Source: Evernia prunastri
Lineage: Eukaryota; Ascomycota; Lecanoromycetes; Lecanorales; Parmeliaceae
DNA: 64,000 nucleotides
Assembly (NCBI GenBank): GCA_003184365.1
Contig: NKYR01000018.1
Coordinates: 310,001-374,000 of the forward strand
Direction: 5' to 3'
Part shown: positions 49,107-60,239 of the stretch, piece after piece
Layout of the letters: every line of letters starts with the position of its first letter
How positions within the stretch are numbered: position 1 is the first letter of the stretch
The notes under the pieces: generated by a model
The model's database searches: none
What the model was told of the DNA's origin: nothing
What the model saw: only the letters and a program-made list of their open reading frames with translations
Translations under genes and position numbers: made by a program

Positions 49107-50274
49107 ATGGCCTCGTTCTCCGATCAAAGCACAGATGTGGGCGACCAGGTATGTATCTTTCTATTCATTGACAACAAATCCACTCAGCATCGTTACAGTC
49201 AGCTACGACTGCGTACCCCACACCTCAATGGGTCCAGGACCTTGATCCTGAAAAGTTTCATCACGCCTTGGCCTTGAAAACTTACCATCACCAAAGCTGT
49301 CGTGTATCAAAGAGTCCTTGCAAGGTCTGTTTGCGGATGAAAGTGGCGTGCTTCGTATCTACTGCCTCTGTCCGCTGTGTCAAGTGCGTTTCAAGTGGTA
49401 GGAGTAATTGTGATGTGGATTCGTGAGACTCCCTTCTGCGCCTGCTCTCTTGGTGGGCATCTAATATTTCTTCAGATTTGGTACCGATGAGGATGACAGT
49501 CTTCAAGTTGACGTAACTCCACTTCGAAGAGACGGAGGTCTCCGCTCAGATACCACATTTACGGCTATCAACACCGTGAATACTTACGAGGGTAATTCCA
49601 AACCGTCGTTAAAGATCGGTCTTAAGACAAAAAAGACATCTGAACTAGCCGCCATCTTTTCCACGTCTGACCCGGCAATAAAGCAAGAGCGCCGACCTAG
49701 CGTTGAGCCCCCACCAAATGACAATCCGGGAACACCAACCTTGAACAGCCTGAAGCGCAGACGTGGTGAATCGAGCACGACCGCTGAAGCTACCCACAAA
49801 GTAGGACAGCGCATCACTCCGGCCGAGTCTTCATTTGCTCAATCACCAGCGCTTCCAACGTCCCTGACGTTTTCCCCCAGTCCCAACGAGCAGTCCTTTT
49901 CAAGGCCTGACAGTCCCTCACCCCCCAACCCCCGAATAAGCATCGACGCTAAGAAGCAAAACAACACGATCCTATGGATCGCAATCCCATCCTCGTCCGA
50001 CGCTGTCCCCATCAAACTCCGCTCCTGCATGACGATCAAATCCCTGTTCGACTCCGTGCTCAGAATCTGCGATCTGGGCGAGCAGCAGGTCAGGCTGTCG
50101 GGCTTGAGAACCACGCTTGACTGGCAGCAGGACGCGGACGTGAAGAAGACTCTGATGGTGAAGCAAGAGTTTGAGGAAAGCTTCGAGGTCTTCCTGGAGC
50201 TCATCGACGCGTCACCGTGCTGGGAGGAGGAACATGGCCGCTGCGTCGTCGCCGTTGAAATCGTCATGGCTTGA
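49107..50274 (+). CDS. Zn2Cys6-pattern protein without a transcription-factor core domain
   Basis: Three exons: 49107-49148, 49199-49422 and 49476-50274, with introns of 50 and 53 nt, all in phase, giving 354 residues. The start MASFSDQSTDVGDQ leads into PTPQWVQDLDPEKFHHAL. Cysteines 55, 58, 65, 74, 77 and 85 are spaced C-x2-C-x6-C-x8-C-x2-C-x7-C (CKVCLRMKVAC, RCVKCVSSGRSNC), within the limits of the fungal binuclear cluster. An extra Cys48 lies upstream. The middle is Ser/Pro rich. The C-terminal 110 residues look folded (NNTILWIAIPSS, LRSCMTIKSLFDSVLRICD, KQEFEESFEVFLELID) and resemble no domain I can name. A DNA-binding or regulatory role is inferred only from the cluster. Confidence 0.75.
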
Positions 50275-51778
50275 AGTGTTTTTATATTATTTTTATTGTT
50301 GTTTGCGAGCAAGGATTCGAGCGTTGAGGCAGGAACTTGGAAGGCGATGACCGGACCTCGCGATTTGTGTTTTGACTATGACTAGATAAGCCCCTTATTG
50401 GTAAATGGAAATGAAGATGGAAATGATGAAGATGATCCCATACTACATCTCTAAAGTGAGCCTGACTGCCTGAAGCCCCTTCGACCAAGCCCAGCCCCTG
50501 TGTGATTTCGAGGCACAATAATGCATGGAAAAACGCGTCGGCGAGGAATAACCAAAACAGTGCTTCGTGTATGATTGCGCAGGCGGCTGCAGTGCTAAAC
50601 TCGTTCCACGCACCCAGGTAGGATCCCGCCTTTGGGGGCGTATATGCCAATCGTCTACATTCAAGCATGGATGGGCTGCATGTGGGTCACGGAGTCCGTT
50701 TGCACGATTGGGGGGGTCATGTACTTGCAAAGATGATCACAGCATGAATGGCATGAAGTGAAAGTGTCCATTTGCCATCTTGAAAGAGGCCCTCGTGCAG
50801 CTCAGGTAGCTATGAGAACTAAGGTAGGTGGCAGCTGCCAGCCTTGGTGGCGGCGATGCGAGGTGCATGTATCAAGACTTGCAGAACTAAGCGAGGTGGA
50901 AAAGAAAAGAAAAGAAACAAAGGTAACATTGCCCGGCAAAAACAAAAAACAAACAACTTCCGGATTCGAACCCTGCACCTTTTCGCCTCTCCGCTTCCTC
51001 CTCCACCTCCCTGTGCTCACCGTAGTATACACGTCTTGAAACCCACCCAAAAAAGCAAAAACGATATCCGACAGTTGCTCCCGAATCAATAGAGTCTACT
51101 GTCAATTTGATATAGGAAAATAGGCCTGTAAACTCGCTGGTTGCGGAGTTGAAGGGCGGCCATTTTTCGCTCGGCGAACCGCGTTATTGTGGTGATTTGG
51201 ACGCTAACCAGTAGTGCCAACTCAGCCATCAGGGCTCGTATGGTGGAATTGACGCTATTGTTGTATATGACCTTTAATTTTTGGGAATTTGGATTTCGAT
51301 CGGCGGCGTGCTCGGGCTGGATGTTTGAATCGGCGTTTGAGAGGGCATGCTTTTTGGCGTTGCACGGCCGTGTAGTGTGTTGCGGCGTGGTGGTCGTACC
51401 CTGCCTTGTCCTTGGGTACTTTTTCGAAACTTCTCTCTAGCAATCGAGGCAGGCGCAGTCGAGTTGTATCCATTCACCCACATCGTGGGAATTGCGTCTA
51501 TTGCATTCACTTGTCATACCTTCTTTGCAGATTGCACGCACAGATGACTCGTCGCCTGCGGAGACAACACGAGTTTTGAATTTTTCGCAATGTTCAGCCA
51601 GACCCGAAATGGTTCGAGCCGAAGCCTGGACACGTCCCACAGCGGAGAGGACTGCTTTTTGTGGGACGGCCCTGAGATTGATCTCCTTGTGCAAGCTTGG
51701 AGGTCTGGTCTGACTCTGTGCCTGCAGGGCATATGCATGAAAATTCTCTTTGCGAGGTCGCGTCCTCTGTGAAGCCTC
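50275..51778. other. Intergenic region with a possible unassigned minus-strand gene
   Basis: About 1.5 kb between the Zn2Cys6-pattern gene and prp38. Between about 51089 and 51700 on the minus strand, two frames can be joined by a 83-nt GT-AG intron, but the choice of frame is ambiguous (see findings). A GGTTCGAATCC B-box-like string occurs near 50964 (-) without a foldable tRNA around it. Confidence 0.4.
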
Positions 51779-52489
51779 TCAACCCTCACTGTCACCATGG
51801 TCCACCCCGTTCCCATTCCGTTCTGGCGTAGATAGATCCTCCTCCCTTCCCCCATTAACTTCCACCTCTACCACCTCGTCCTCATCATCATCCAAGCCCT
51901 CCAGCTCTTCCCCCAGAGCACTCTCCCTAACCTCCAATACGCCCAGATCCTCCAGTACCGTCCTCTGTGGCAATTTTCTCAAACTAGTCCCGCAGACTCG
52001 GTCTTTGATCAGAAGATCATCAACGAACTGATCGATATACGTGAGCGCATATCCACCGTCCCTCGTCCTCCTCCTCAACTTCCTCCAATCGCCCAGCAAC
52101 GGCTCTAATATCCCATACACCTCCTTCGCCTCGAAGGTCAAGCGTATATAGAACGCAGCCAACGCACTCAAGTACTTGAACTCCTCCTGCCGCAGATATT
52201 CAAGCACGATGTCCCTCTCCGGCATCAGCTGCAGCAGTTTCATAGCGAGGCATAGGAAGGGCGTGGGTTTCTGCTGGCCGTATGTGCCGCCAATGAACGT
52301 GAGAGCGGCAGCGCGGTCGCAGAGGGTGGCTTCGTTGATGGCGAAACATTGCTCTTTCCAGTAGTAGGATTCGATGATGCGGTCGCGGACGGGCTTTTCG
52401 AGCAGGTGGACGGGGTTCTGGTTGTGGATTGTGGCGCCGGTGTAGCCGCGGGAGTCGAAGAGGCGTTTAGCGTCTGCTTGGTGGGACAT
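51779..52489 (-). CDS. prp38: Pre-mRNA-splicing factor Prp38
   Basis: A single exon of 236 residues. The start MSHQADAKRLFDSRGYTGAT was chosen over an in-frame ATG 11 codons upstream because it matches the family N-terminus. Conserved Prp38 text: IHNQNPVHLLEKPVRDRI, SYYWKEQCFAINEATLCDRA, GGTYGQQKPTPFLCLAMKLL, QEEFKYLSALAAFYIRLTFE and YALTYIDQFVDDLL. The C-terminal 55 residues are acidic and disordered. Prp38 is a component of the U4/U6.U5 tri-snRNP needed for spliceosome activation. Family length is normal for fungi. Confidence 0.95.
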   Translation of the reverse strand: MSHQADAKRLFDSRGYTGATIHNQNPVHLLEKPVRDRIIESYYWKEQCFAINEATLCDRAAALTFIGGTYGQQKPTPFLCLAMKLLQLMPERDIVLEYLRQEEFKYLSALAAFYIRLTFEAKEVYGILEPLLGDWRKLRRRTRDGGYALTYIDQFVDDLLIKDRVCGTSLRKLPQRTVLEDLGVLEVRESALGEELEGLDDDEDEVVEVEVNGGREEDLSTPERNGNGVDHGDSEG

Positions 52490-53419
52490 TGTGAAGAGGG
52501 AATGGTTGCGTGTAGCATGCAAGTTTGTTGCAGCGGTATCTGCCTACCTTAGTATGTCACGTACAGTGATCATTTCAGGCGAATCTACTTTACCGTACCT
52601 GGTCGGAACATTTGGAGAGGCGTTCAGCGCTTCGGAACACGGGCCGTTCCTTGCCACTTGTGGCTGTGCTCGCTCTCAGTTCCATTCCAATTCCATTGTT
52701 TTGGATGCATCTTTGAAATTGCTGTGCACGAAGGCTAGTCAGGGGAAGATGAATCTCATTGCTTGTGGCTGTTCAGAGTGTGCCGTAGTCTCTCTCGTGC
52801 AGGTCAAGCTACTTACTCGTAGCTTGCTTGCTGTGTTTCAAGGCACACTTTTGAAGAAAAGAATTGTGACTGCTTCAAAGAATCATTGATAGTAAAAGAA
52901 TAGGTAGGTAGGTCGAATCTGCTGAGCGGTCACTACCTTTACCTAACTGGAAGCGTCATAAAACGTTGCGAGATGCCTTTCTCAATTATAGGTTGCACGG
53001 TATTGTACAGAGTGATTGCAGTGTGTAGCCTGTTTCCTCAGGAGCTGATTCTCCAAGATAAGTAACGTACAATAATGAGCTCTAAGTGGCTGCCTTTTGA
53101 CGCTAGGAATCAAATATCTATCTTAACCATCGCACAACCTTGATCACTTAACATATTTGACGGAATTCGACGTTCACACCTCACTCATAACCTTTACGAC
53201 ATCTGCAGGAGCTAGAAGGGATCCTCAGCATTCTCGAAGTTCACCCACACTTTAAGACTTTAATTTGTGACACGCCACAACTCATCAAGACCTCACCGCC
53301 GAAAATAAACGCATGACCGACCTCTTGACATCGATGTCAGTGCGACCGATGCTTCTTTCATCTACCCCTTGGCTCGAAGCGGTACCATCGAATCCAGAAC
53401 CTTACTTCTCTCTCTCAGC
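52490..53419. other. Divergent intergenic region between prp38 and an F-box gene
   Basis: About 930 nt. Contains a short GGTAGGTAGGTC tandem near 52903. An open frame at 52491-52889 (+) lacks protein character. Confidence 0.55.
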
Positions 53420-54817
53420 ATGCCATCCCTGCTTACCCTCGCCACTGAGATGCTTCAAGCCATCATCGACCAAGTCAACCCAGATGATCTTGTCAGCTTT
53501 TCTCTCTGCTGCAAGGAAGTATATACTACCGCAACGCCTCGCCTGAGCAAGCATCGTGAGCAAATCAAGCATTACTCAAAGCTGCAATACAGTGCGTGCC
53601 TCAAGGATGTATATGACGATCATCCGGCCAAAATTCTACGCGAGATCTGTCTTGACGATCATATTGCGTTCTACCTTAGGAGCCTGAGTATAGGATTTCC
53701 AGAAGACAAGGACAGGTTAAAGGACAACGAAAATCTGTCAAGGTTCTTTTTGAAAGCCAAGCAACCGAAGCGCGAAATACTTCCGGCAGTATTTGACGAG
53801 TTCGGATCTACCATCGATGAGAAGCTTAGCAAAGCACTATGCTACAATGACAAAAACATTAGCCCCTGGCGTCAGTATCTTAAGGAAGGCACTCGAGGAG
53901 CCTTTTTCTGCTTGCTGCTACTGCTTCTACCGAATCTCGAGCAAATTCACCTTACCTACACCTCATTCGATGACGAAATCCTCGAAAACTTGTTGGAAAT
54001 GGTCGCAGGAGGAATTCATTATCCGGACGAAACTTCTAGTCCTACAGCACTCACCAAGCTGTCCAGGGTGTTCCTTAAGGGCCCCGAAGAAGTACTCGCT
54101 CCGGGCCAGATCATTGCCTCTCTGGCTGCTTTACCATCACTTCGCACTCTTATTGCTACGTCGTTTTGCGCTGACTCTGAGAGCTACCCAATTATTGATG
54201 ACCTCGGATGGCCCTACGAGCAGCACATTTCTGGGATCACTGAATTGAACCTCCAGTCGAGTAAAGTCAGCGTAGCTAGCTTCGTTCAACTGCTGGGTGG
54301 CATCAAATGCTTGAAGTCGTTCACCTACGACTGCCTTTACGGAGACTTTTACGGTGTTCCGGTGAGTAGGGTTATCGGCATGCTCCTGGAGCACGCAAAA
54401 GCCAGTCTTGAATTCGTGGCATTCACGGGGCGGCACCGCTACGTAAAGCGCGGTAGTTGCTCGTTCAAGCAATTCAAGGTTCTAAAAGAGATACGCATGC
54501 ACTCGGCTTACTTTTTCAAAAACGCGGGAGCATACCAGAGTACCGGTGGATGGGTTCTCGGTGATGGGAGCCGTGGTACAAAGCGCTTGGTGGATCTACT
54601 TCCAGCATCCATTAGGAGCGTTCAGATCGATGGGGCACTCGAATCGGCGGATGTGGCATTGCTACTCGAAGGATTAACCGAGCACAAAGCAGATTTTGTG
54701 CCTCATCTGGAGAGCGTCAACTTTACTTACTTCGCGGACTTGTGTGCTCGCATTCGTGAAAACAGAGATTTTTGGCGGGAGGATTGTCGCACAGTTGGCG
54801 TCAAGTTATCACTGTGA
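53420..54817 (+). CDS. F-box protein
   Basis: A single exon of 465 residues from the first ATG of the frame. The N-terminus is an F-box: MPSLLTLATEMLQAIIDQVN then PDDLVSFSLCCKEVYTTATP. The remainder has leucine-rich-repeat-like periodicity (LPNLEQIHLTYTSFDDEIL, LPSLRTLIATSF, ISGITELNLQSSKVSVASF) and ends DCRTVGVKLSL. The family couples substrates to Skp1-Cullin1 ubiquitin ligases, with the C-terminal part choosing the substrate. The substrate is unknown. This type of F-box/LRR-like protein is highly expanded and variable in filamentous fungi. Confidence 0.88.
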   Translation: MPSLLTLATEMLQAIIDQVNPDDLVSFSLCCKEVYTTATPRLSKHREQIKHYSKLQYSACLKDVYDDHPAKILREICLDDHIAFYLRSLSIGFPEDKDRLKDNENLSRFFLKAKQPKREILPAVFDEFGSTIDEKLSKALCYNDKNISPWRQYLKEGTRGAFFCLLLLLLPNLEQIHLTYTSFDDEILENLLEMVAGGIHYPDETSSPTALTKLSRVFLKGPEEVLAPGQIIASLAALPSLRTLIATSFCADSESYPIIDDLGWPYEQHISGITELNLQSSKVSVASFVQLLGGIKCLKSFTYDCLYGDFYGVPVSRVIGMLLEHAKASLEFVAFTGRHRYVKRGSCSFKQFKVLKEIRMHSAYFFKNAGAYQSTGGWVLGDGSRGTKRLVDLLPASIRSVQIDGALESADVALLLEGLTEHKADFVPHLESVNFTYFADLCARIRENRDFWREDCRTVGVKLSL

Positions 54818-55478
54818 TTTTTGCCCGCCATCGTGCAAGATATCTCCGCTCCAGCTGGCTTTACGTTGAACACCTTTAGTCCTTCAGCACAGGGGGTCTT
54901 TTCTGAGTGGGAGGACAAGCCGAGAGCCCGAGGGGGTACGGTTTAGCTGCAGCCTCGGCTGAGGATTACTCCCGAAACGAGGCATGGGGCTGTCGAGGAA
55001 AACTGCCGCAATAGAGTTGCACGCAGAACAAAAGTATTGAACCAAAAACCTCCTATATGATAGCATTCGTGCCACTGACGGCACTCCATATCCCAACTGC
55101 ACCATTACGCTGTGAATATGAACAGTAGACTCGTACAACATACTCCTGAGACAACATTCACAAGACCCAACCCACTGATCCCAACCGACCCAGCCTCAAG
55201 GTCACCATTCCAGCAGGTGCCATGAAAGGTTGCGCATACCTGCAACTCTGGAAACTCGCCCAGCGCAGGGAACGCTACCCTACGCTGCAGTTTGCTCGGT
55301 TCGCTAAGTCGTCCGGTAATGCAACCGGTGGGTGATTCGGTCCATGGATGACCATTTTATCCACGGGTAAGATTATCCACCACTGATGCGGAACAGTAAC
55401 CATGGGGTCTCACCACGACGTGATCTTGGCTAAGAGTACATAATGATCGCCAACGGGTATCAACATCCTTCCCTCAAC
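54818..55478. other. Convergent intergenic region
   Basis: About 660 nt between the 3' ends of the F-box gene and the Cys-module protein. No feature supported. Confidence 0.55.
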
Positions 55479-57622
55479 CTACGTCCATTCACATGTACCT
55501 GGATCGCAAAGCCGTCCATCCGCTTGCATTGATATTTTATTGACACAGTAGGAGCTGGCGGGGTCGCCACCGATCCCAGGGCACAGGCATGCACATATGA
55601 CACCTGAGGTCCCTACGTCTCCGGCTGATGGGCCGGTGCAGCTGGGAGTTGGTTCTGTTAGCTAAGACATTTTTGGCAGTATGACTTCCCTCCTTTTTCG
55701 AGGAAACGTGCAGAAAGAAGGCAATGGCAAATCGATCGCGTGAGCAATAAGGATGTATGGTTACTTACGAGACTTTACAGTTGGACGCGGCAGTGGAGGC
55801 CGCGGGCGCCGACCCTGACGTGGGGCTTTGGCGTACAGTTTCCGCGTTTCCCGACGTGGAGACGCCGGTCACCGAGGGCGTCCAGCCCGGTACGGGCTGC
55901 GTGGTGTAAGCGCAATCGGTGACTGCGCGCGCGCTCGAGCTCGTTGCTGGATGAATGAGGAGTGGTGCTGACGCGGCGGAGACGTCGGGTCCGCCGGCGC
56001 AGAAGCAGTAGTCTTCCGTTCCGGCGGGTAGCTTCTTTTGGTCGTCGACGCTGGTGGATGGGACGTGTTAGAATGGACTCCGTTGGTGGCTGGAGTGATT
56101 GTTGAAAAATGACGAGGGAGGAATGTGGGGGGTCACGAACATTTCATACACGCACTGCGCTATTCCGTTTCTTCCTGGTACTACTGGTATGGTACTGGTG
56201 ATACCTCCTGTAATATAGGTCGGATTGATGGTCGTGCTGGGCAGGAGTGCGTAATTGCAGTTCGCAGAGGCTTCGGGCGTGGCTCCTGTTGTCTGTGGGA
56301 GAGCGGCGAATGTGAGGCTTGTGGCACAGATGCACCACGACTGTGCCAGAGATGTCAGTATTGTGGTCAGACTTGATTTGAGGGACCTTACTGACTGTGG
56401 GTTGGTATGATGGTGAGCCGTCAGCCATACAGGACGGTTTCATCGTCGGGGTCGCTTGCTTTGTAGAAGACATATTCGACATCGACGTAGCCACCCAATT
56501 AGTCCTCGTCGGGGATGCTTTTGTCGCTGAAATGCTATCATTGGCATAGAACTTTGATAGAGCCTTGCCAATGATCAAGATCTCGGCACTTTGTGCACTT
56601 GCTGACATCGTGACAACGGCAGGATAAGTGTACTCTAGCCCTGGGTAGAACGTAGCATTGGAGAGCATCGTAGAGCTCGACATGACGCTTGCAGAGCTCC
56701 TAGAAGAAGTCCACGATGTGTTGGCTGATGTTCGGGGGGTTGATGTTCGGGTAGCAACCTGCGATGTTCGAGAAGCTTTCGATTCCTGCTGAGACGTGGT
56801 TTTTGTCTCATCATTGTCGGAATGCGTCTTCGTGTCGTCATCGTCGCTCTGTTCGTCCTCTTCGAGTTCTTCCGCCCACGTTCCGATATCCACTAGGTCA
56901 TCTCCGATCACTGTAGTATCAGGATTCGGCTCGCTGAGGTGACCGCTTAGCGTGTTCACGCTCTGAATCGCACATCTAAAAGCATTGAGTATGCGATCTA
57001 CAAGGCCTCTTCTCCGGAACCTCAGACGTTGCTTGCCAGATACGCAGGGAGCCCCAGTGTCGGCCCCTCCCCTCTCCTTGAAAGCGCCTTCCAAATTAGA
57101 TTTGATTGTTTGAAGAGCTTTTTGTGACGCTGTTTTTGTCTGCGCTTCCAAAATTCCAGGGCCAATTTGAGCAGCACTTTTGGAGAACGAAAGAAGCGCT
57201 GCGCCAAGTATAACACCATCCGCCAAGGCCGCAGTACTCGTAGGATTTACGTTGGTTATGAAAGCGGCAACTGAGGCAGGGCTCGCCACATTAGTAGACG
57301 AGACATTTAGCGTTACTCTGCTGTTGAAAGTTAGTCCTGCTTCTGTGTGGAAAGGGATGCTTGGCGAGGACAGCAAAGCGGTTGCCGACGAGGTTGCGTT
57401 TGTAGCATTGCTGGATCTGAATTTGAAAGGTGTTGGACTTGAAGACGAATTAGCATAAATGATCCCGCTAGATGTCCTCGACAGTTGATCTATTATTTTA
57501 GGAATGTTCGTAGCGACCTCTTCTGCTGCTGTGAGATTGGTAAGGGACTGAGAGGTATTGGCAGCGCAGCATAATGGTACCAAGGCTCCTAAAATGCTTA
57601 TATAAAAGAGATAGCTAGCCAT
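55479..57622 (-). CDS. Secreted Ser/Thr-rich protein with three C-terminal Cys modules
   Basis: Four exons: 57622-56396, 56340-56141, 56050-55769 and 55641-55479. Introns are 55, 90 and 127 nt, and phases sum exactly, giving 623 residues. The start MASYLFYISILGALVPLCCA is a signal peptide. Residues 21-240 are Ser/Thr/Asn rich with many N-glycosylation sites, then an acidic Asp/Ser stretch and more Ser/Thr. From about residue 400 a cysteine pattern recurs three times. Module 1 has SWCICATS and ANCNYALLP. Module 2 has EDYCFCAGG and TDCAYTTQP. Module 3 has GVICACLCPG. Each module is encoded mainly by its own exon (2, 3, 4). Modules of the YCxCGG...CxYTTLP kind occur in fungal extracellular proteins, but I cannot assign a function. 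The first donor is GTCAGT, less usual. The model is otherwise internally consistent. Confidence 0.78.
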
Positions 57623-58709
57623 CAAAGAGGGTGTTTCAGAGCCAACCAGGAAGTGAGTATTTCCAATTACTATATATGAGAAGTGTAGACTGTTTTGTGT
57701 GAAAGACTTCGATAGCAGTAGATAAAATATCAATGTTGAAAAGACTAGTGCGAAATTGAAGATAAAGGGGAAGAAGACCTCAGTGAGAGTGAGACTCTCA
57801 TGTCAGCCTGGATTTTTATTACGAAGAAGACATCGAACAGCGTATCGACAGGTAATACAATGCTTAACTATCGAACTTGTACATTGTTGAGACTGGGATT
57901 CTCTCCATGAACCATCGACAAGGATTGCTCATGCTCGGTGTGTCCCATTATGAGCGAAGCGAATAGTATGGTTACCATGATTGATAGTCCTGCAGAGCCA
58001 TCAGACTCTGCAAAAGGCAGACTTGATCGGTTGGTGTCTGTATTGATCTATAATCTATCTGAAAAAGTAGTTGGTCAACGGCATACGCCAAGACATGGTG
58101 ACTCAGCAACCTGAAACAGCTAAATCTTGCTAGGCAGACTCACGGGCTGCATTGAAAATGCCCGTCTTGCTAACATACGCTATCAATTTTTATCAATATC
58201 ACTGAGAGATATAGTCTTGGGACAAGGACCGCCTAATTTGTGCAATGGAAAGAGGTCCCTTTTACCATTATAATAACTAATCAAGATGAGTCACTTGCAG
58301 AGGTTTGATGCAAGTGGAAAAGCAAGATACATACCTTCCCGCTGTTCGGCTCAAGATACCTACTTTTTATCAGACCCCTTATCCGGTTTCAGGGCAGCAG
58401 CCTGCAGGTATTAATACACGAGTACTTGCAATTTGAATAGCCAGAAACGACGTACAGGCGGAATGAACAAGTTTCCTCAGATAAGGCATGGATCATGCTC
58501 CGCTCTTAATCAAGCGGTGCCGCATGAAGTGATTTGGCATATTCTTAATTTATTGACAGCAAGGTCGCAGTTGATGTCCATGGCCAACTTCTCTTTCTTT
58601 CAATCTAAACAAAGGGCGTGCTTGGCTCTAGCGTTCTGCCTTTGGTACTCAGCATACCAATATCAGGACACGTGAACAGTCGAGATCTGCTTCTAGACAA
58701 TCATCAAAA
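57623..58709. other. AT-rich divergent intergenic region
   Basis: About 1.1 kb between two divergent secreted-protein genes. AT-rich, with no supported coding frame or RNA gene. Confidence 0.6.
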
Positions 58710-60079
58710 ATGGCACTCAGTTCAGGCGTTAGCCGCCTTCTTTCACATATCGTGATTCTCTTGGCTTTGACTCCTTTCTCTTTAGCTGCCGTGACGCTAG
58801 ACGAGCTCTTACGCACTTTCAACGTTGAGATGAGAGAGAACACTGGTGGTTCATGCAACAGAGATTATGATACTACACCAATGTTGCCAAAGGTTCTCGC
58901 AGTCTTTGAGGATGCTTGGCTGTTAGCCGCGCTCGGCCTAGAGAACCCCAGTCTCGGTCTCAGGAGCGCACATGATTCCCAAGCCTTTATTCAACTCCGA
59001 GGGTTACTCTTTCTATGGTTTGGTGTTTTAGTCACAGAAGATGGCGCGTTTGCGACTCTCGGAGACGCAAGTGCGTATGCTGCTGTAATGGGTATGAGGG
59101 ATGTCTATTAGCTCGAACAAGTCGGTGCATATGCTTATTCGTCACGAAACTGCGTAGACGAGTTCGCGGGCGCCAACGCCACGAGATCTAACCCCGAGAA
59201 CGTTTATGGTTATGGGTTGCCTCTACTCCGATGCCTTGAAGATTATGCGAGCTTCTACCAGTTCCCGGCGGATGAGGCTGGAGATGAGGATGTATCGGGA
59301 GAGAATCCCGCTGAGCTGTATGACGCCAGATGTACGATGGGTCAACCCATTCCCGGGAGAACTGCGGTCTGTTCATACTAATATGGACTAGACACCAGTG
59401 GACCTAATCGTGGACAATTTCTCCCCGGTCTGATGTTTGACCGTGTGCAGTGGACCTACTACCGGCCCGGTTGGCCTGATGTTACGAGAGGCATGTGCGA
59501 TGGTGTGAACAACAACGCCTTCTCAATCGGCCGCGACACTCCTACTCACATATATGGGTATGCGCTCAACACCCAACTAGCGCCGCATCTGACTCTGGTC
59601 ACAGAATTACCTTATGCCCAACTTTCTTTGCACTCAAAAGCTTCGAAGAAATGCACATCGTTGATGGCCCATCAGGCCTGTCAGACCCGACATCGTTTGA
59701 TGAAGTTGTTGGAAGTGCAGGCGTTGTTCTACTTGCACACCTATTCATCATGACTTCGCACAGAGGTATGTGATATTCTTCCTTCTAGCCTTCGTGAATC
59801 TTTGGGCATCTGCTGAACGGAACGCACAAAGCTATGGATTTGAAACCTCGAGTCATACCTCCAAACGGTGACTACTCGATAGCAGACCTGACGGAGTGGG
59901 TTTCTGACGCGGGAACCCCGGCAGTCAATTTCATCGACGCCGGCTTGCTTGGCTTGGCAAACCCTGAGAGCGCAAGGCTAAACGCCCCAAACTATGTGAT
60001 GTTCGCACTCTGTCTAGCCTTTGAGGACTTGGATTGTTTGCATCGTTTTGACTTGAGCCAAATGCCTACTCAACATTGA
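58710..60079 (+). CDS. Secreted metalloprotease-like protein lacking HExxH
   Basis: Proposed five exons: 58710-59070, 59122-59331, 59392-59557, 59605-59765 and 59832-60079. Introns are 51, 60, 47 and 66 nt, all phases fit, giving 381 residues. The start MALSSGVSRLLSHIVILLAL is a signal peptide (cleavage near SLAAVT). Family text includes ENTGGSCNRDYDTTPMLPKV, RNCVDEFAG, MFDRVQWTYYRPGWPDVTRG, ITLCPTFFALKSFEEMH and the closing ANPESARLNAPNYVMFALCL. This order (TLCP-x-F, then a hydrophobic segment normally containing HExxH, then NPE-x-A/Y-x-N-x-x-NY-x-x-FAL) is that of fungal secreted metalloendopeptidase-like proteins. Here the hydrophobic segment reads GVVLLAHLFIMTSH, so the catalytic motif is absent. 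The first intron's acceptor (AACAAG) is the weakest call. If it is wrong, an in-frame TAG at 59109 breaks the gene. Confidence 0.6.
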
Positions 60080-60239
60080 CCCTATCCGAGAGATCATACA
60101 TGAGCCTGGCGATGCTATGTGCGAGATGTGACATTCTACTTCCAGGGCTTGTGGCGAGCTTTATCCCCAAATCAAACACATCGACAAAGCTTGGCGTATC
60201 CTCGGCCGAGATATTGTGATTAAGGGATCGGGAGTTTAA

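Noticed and set aside
50950..51010. tRNA gene suggested by a GGTTCGAATCC B-box-like string on the minus strand
   Set aside because: The T-arm stem does not pair (only two of five pairs), no matching A-box or acceptor stem is found, so it is a chance match.
51189..51440. 83-codon plus-strand open frame
   Set aside because: Hydrophobic but unstructured in pattern, no signal peptide logic, and overlaps a competing minus-strand possibility.
52491..52889. 132-codon plus-strand open frame upstream of the F-box gene
   Set aside because: No motif, no splice-consistent extension, lies in the prp38 promoter region.
59091..59111. Reading the metalloprotease-like gene as a pseudogene because of the TAG at 59109 and frame changes near 59380 and 59605
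   Set aside because: GT-AG introns at 59071-59121, 59332-59391, 59558-59604 and 59766-59831 restore one frame through all five exons; I kept the break only as an alternative.
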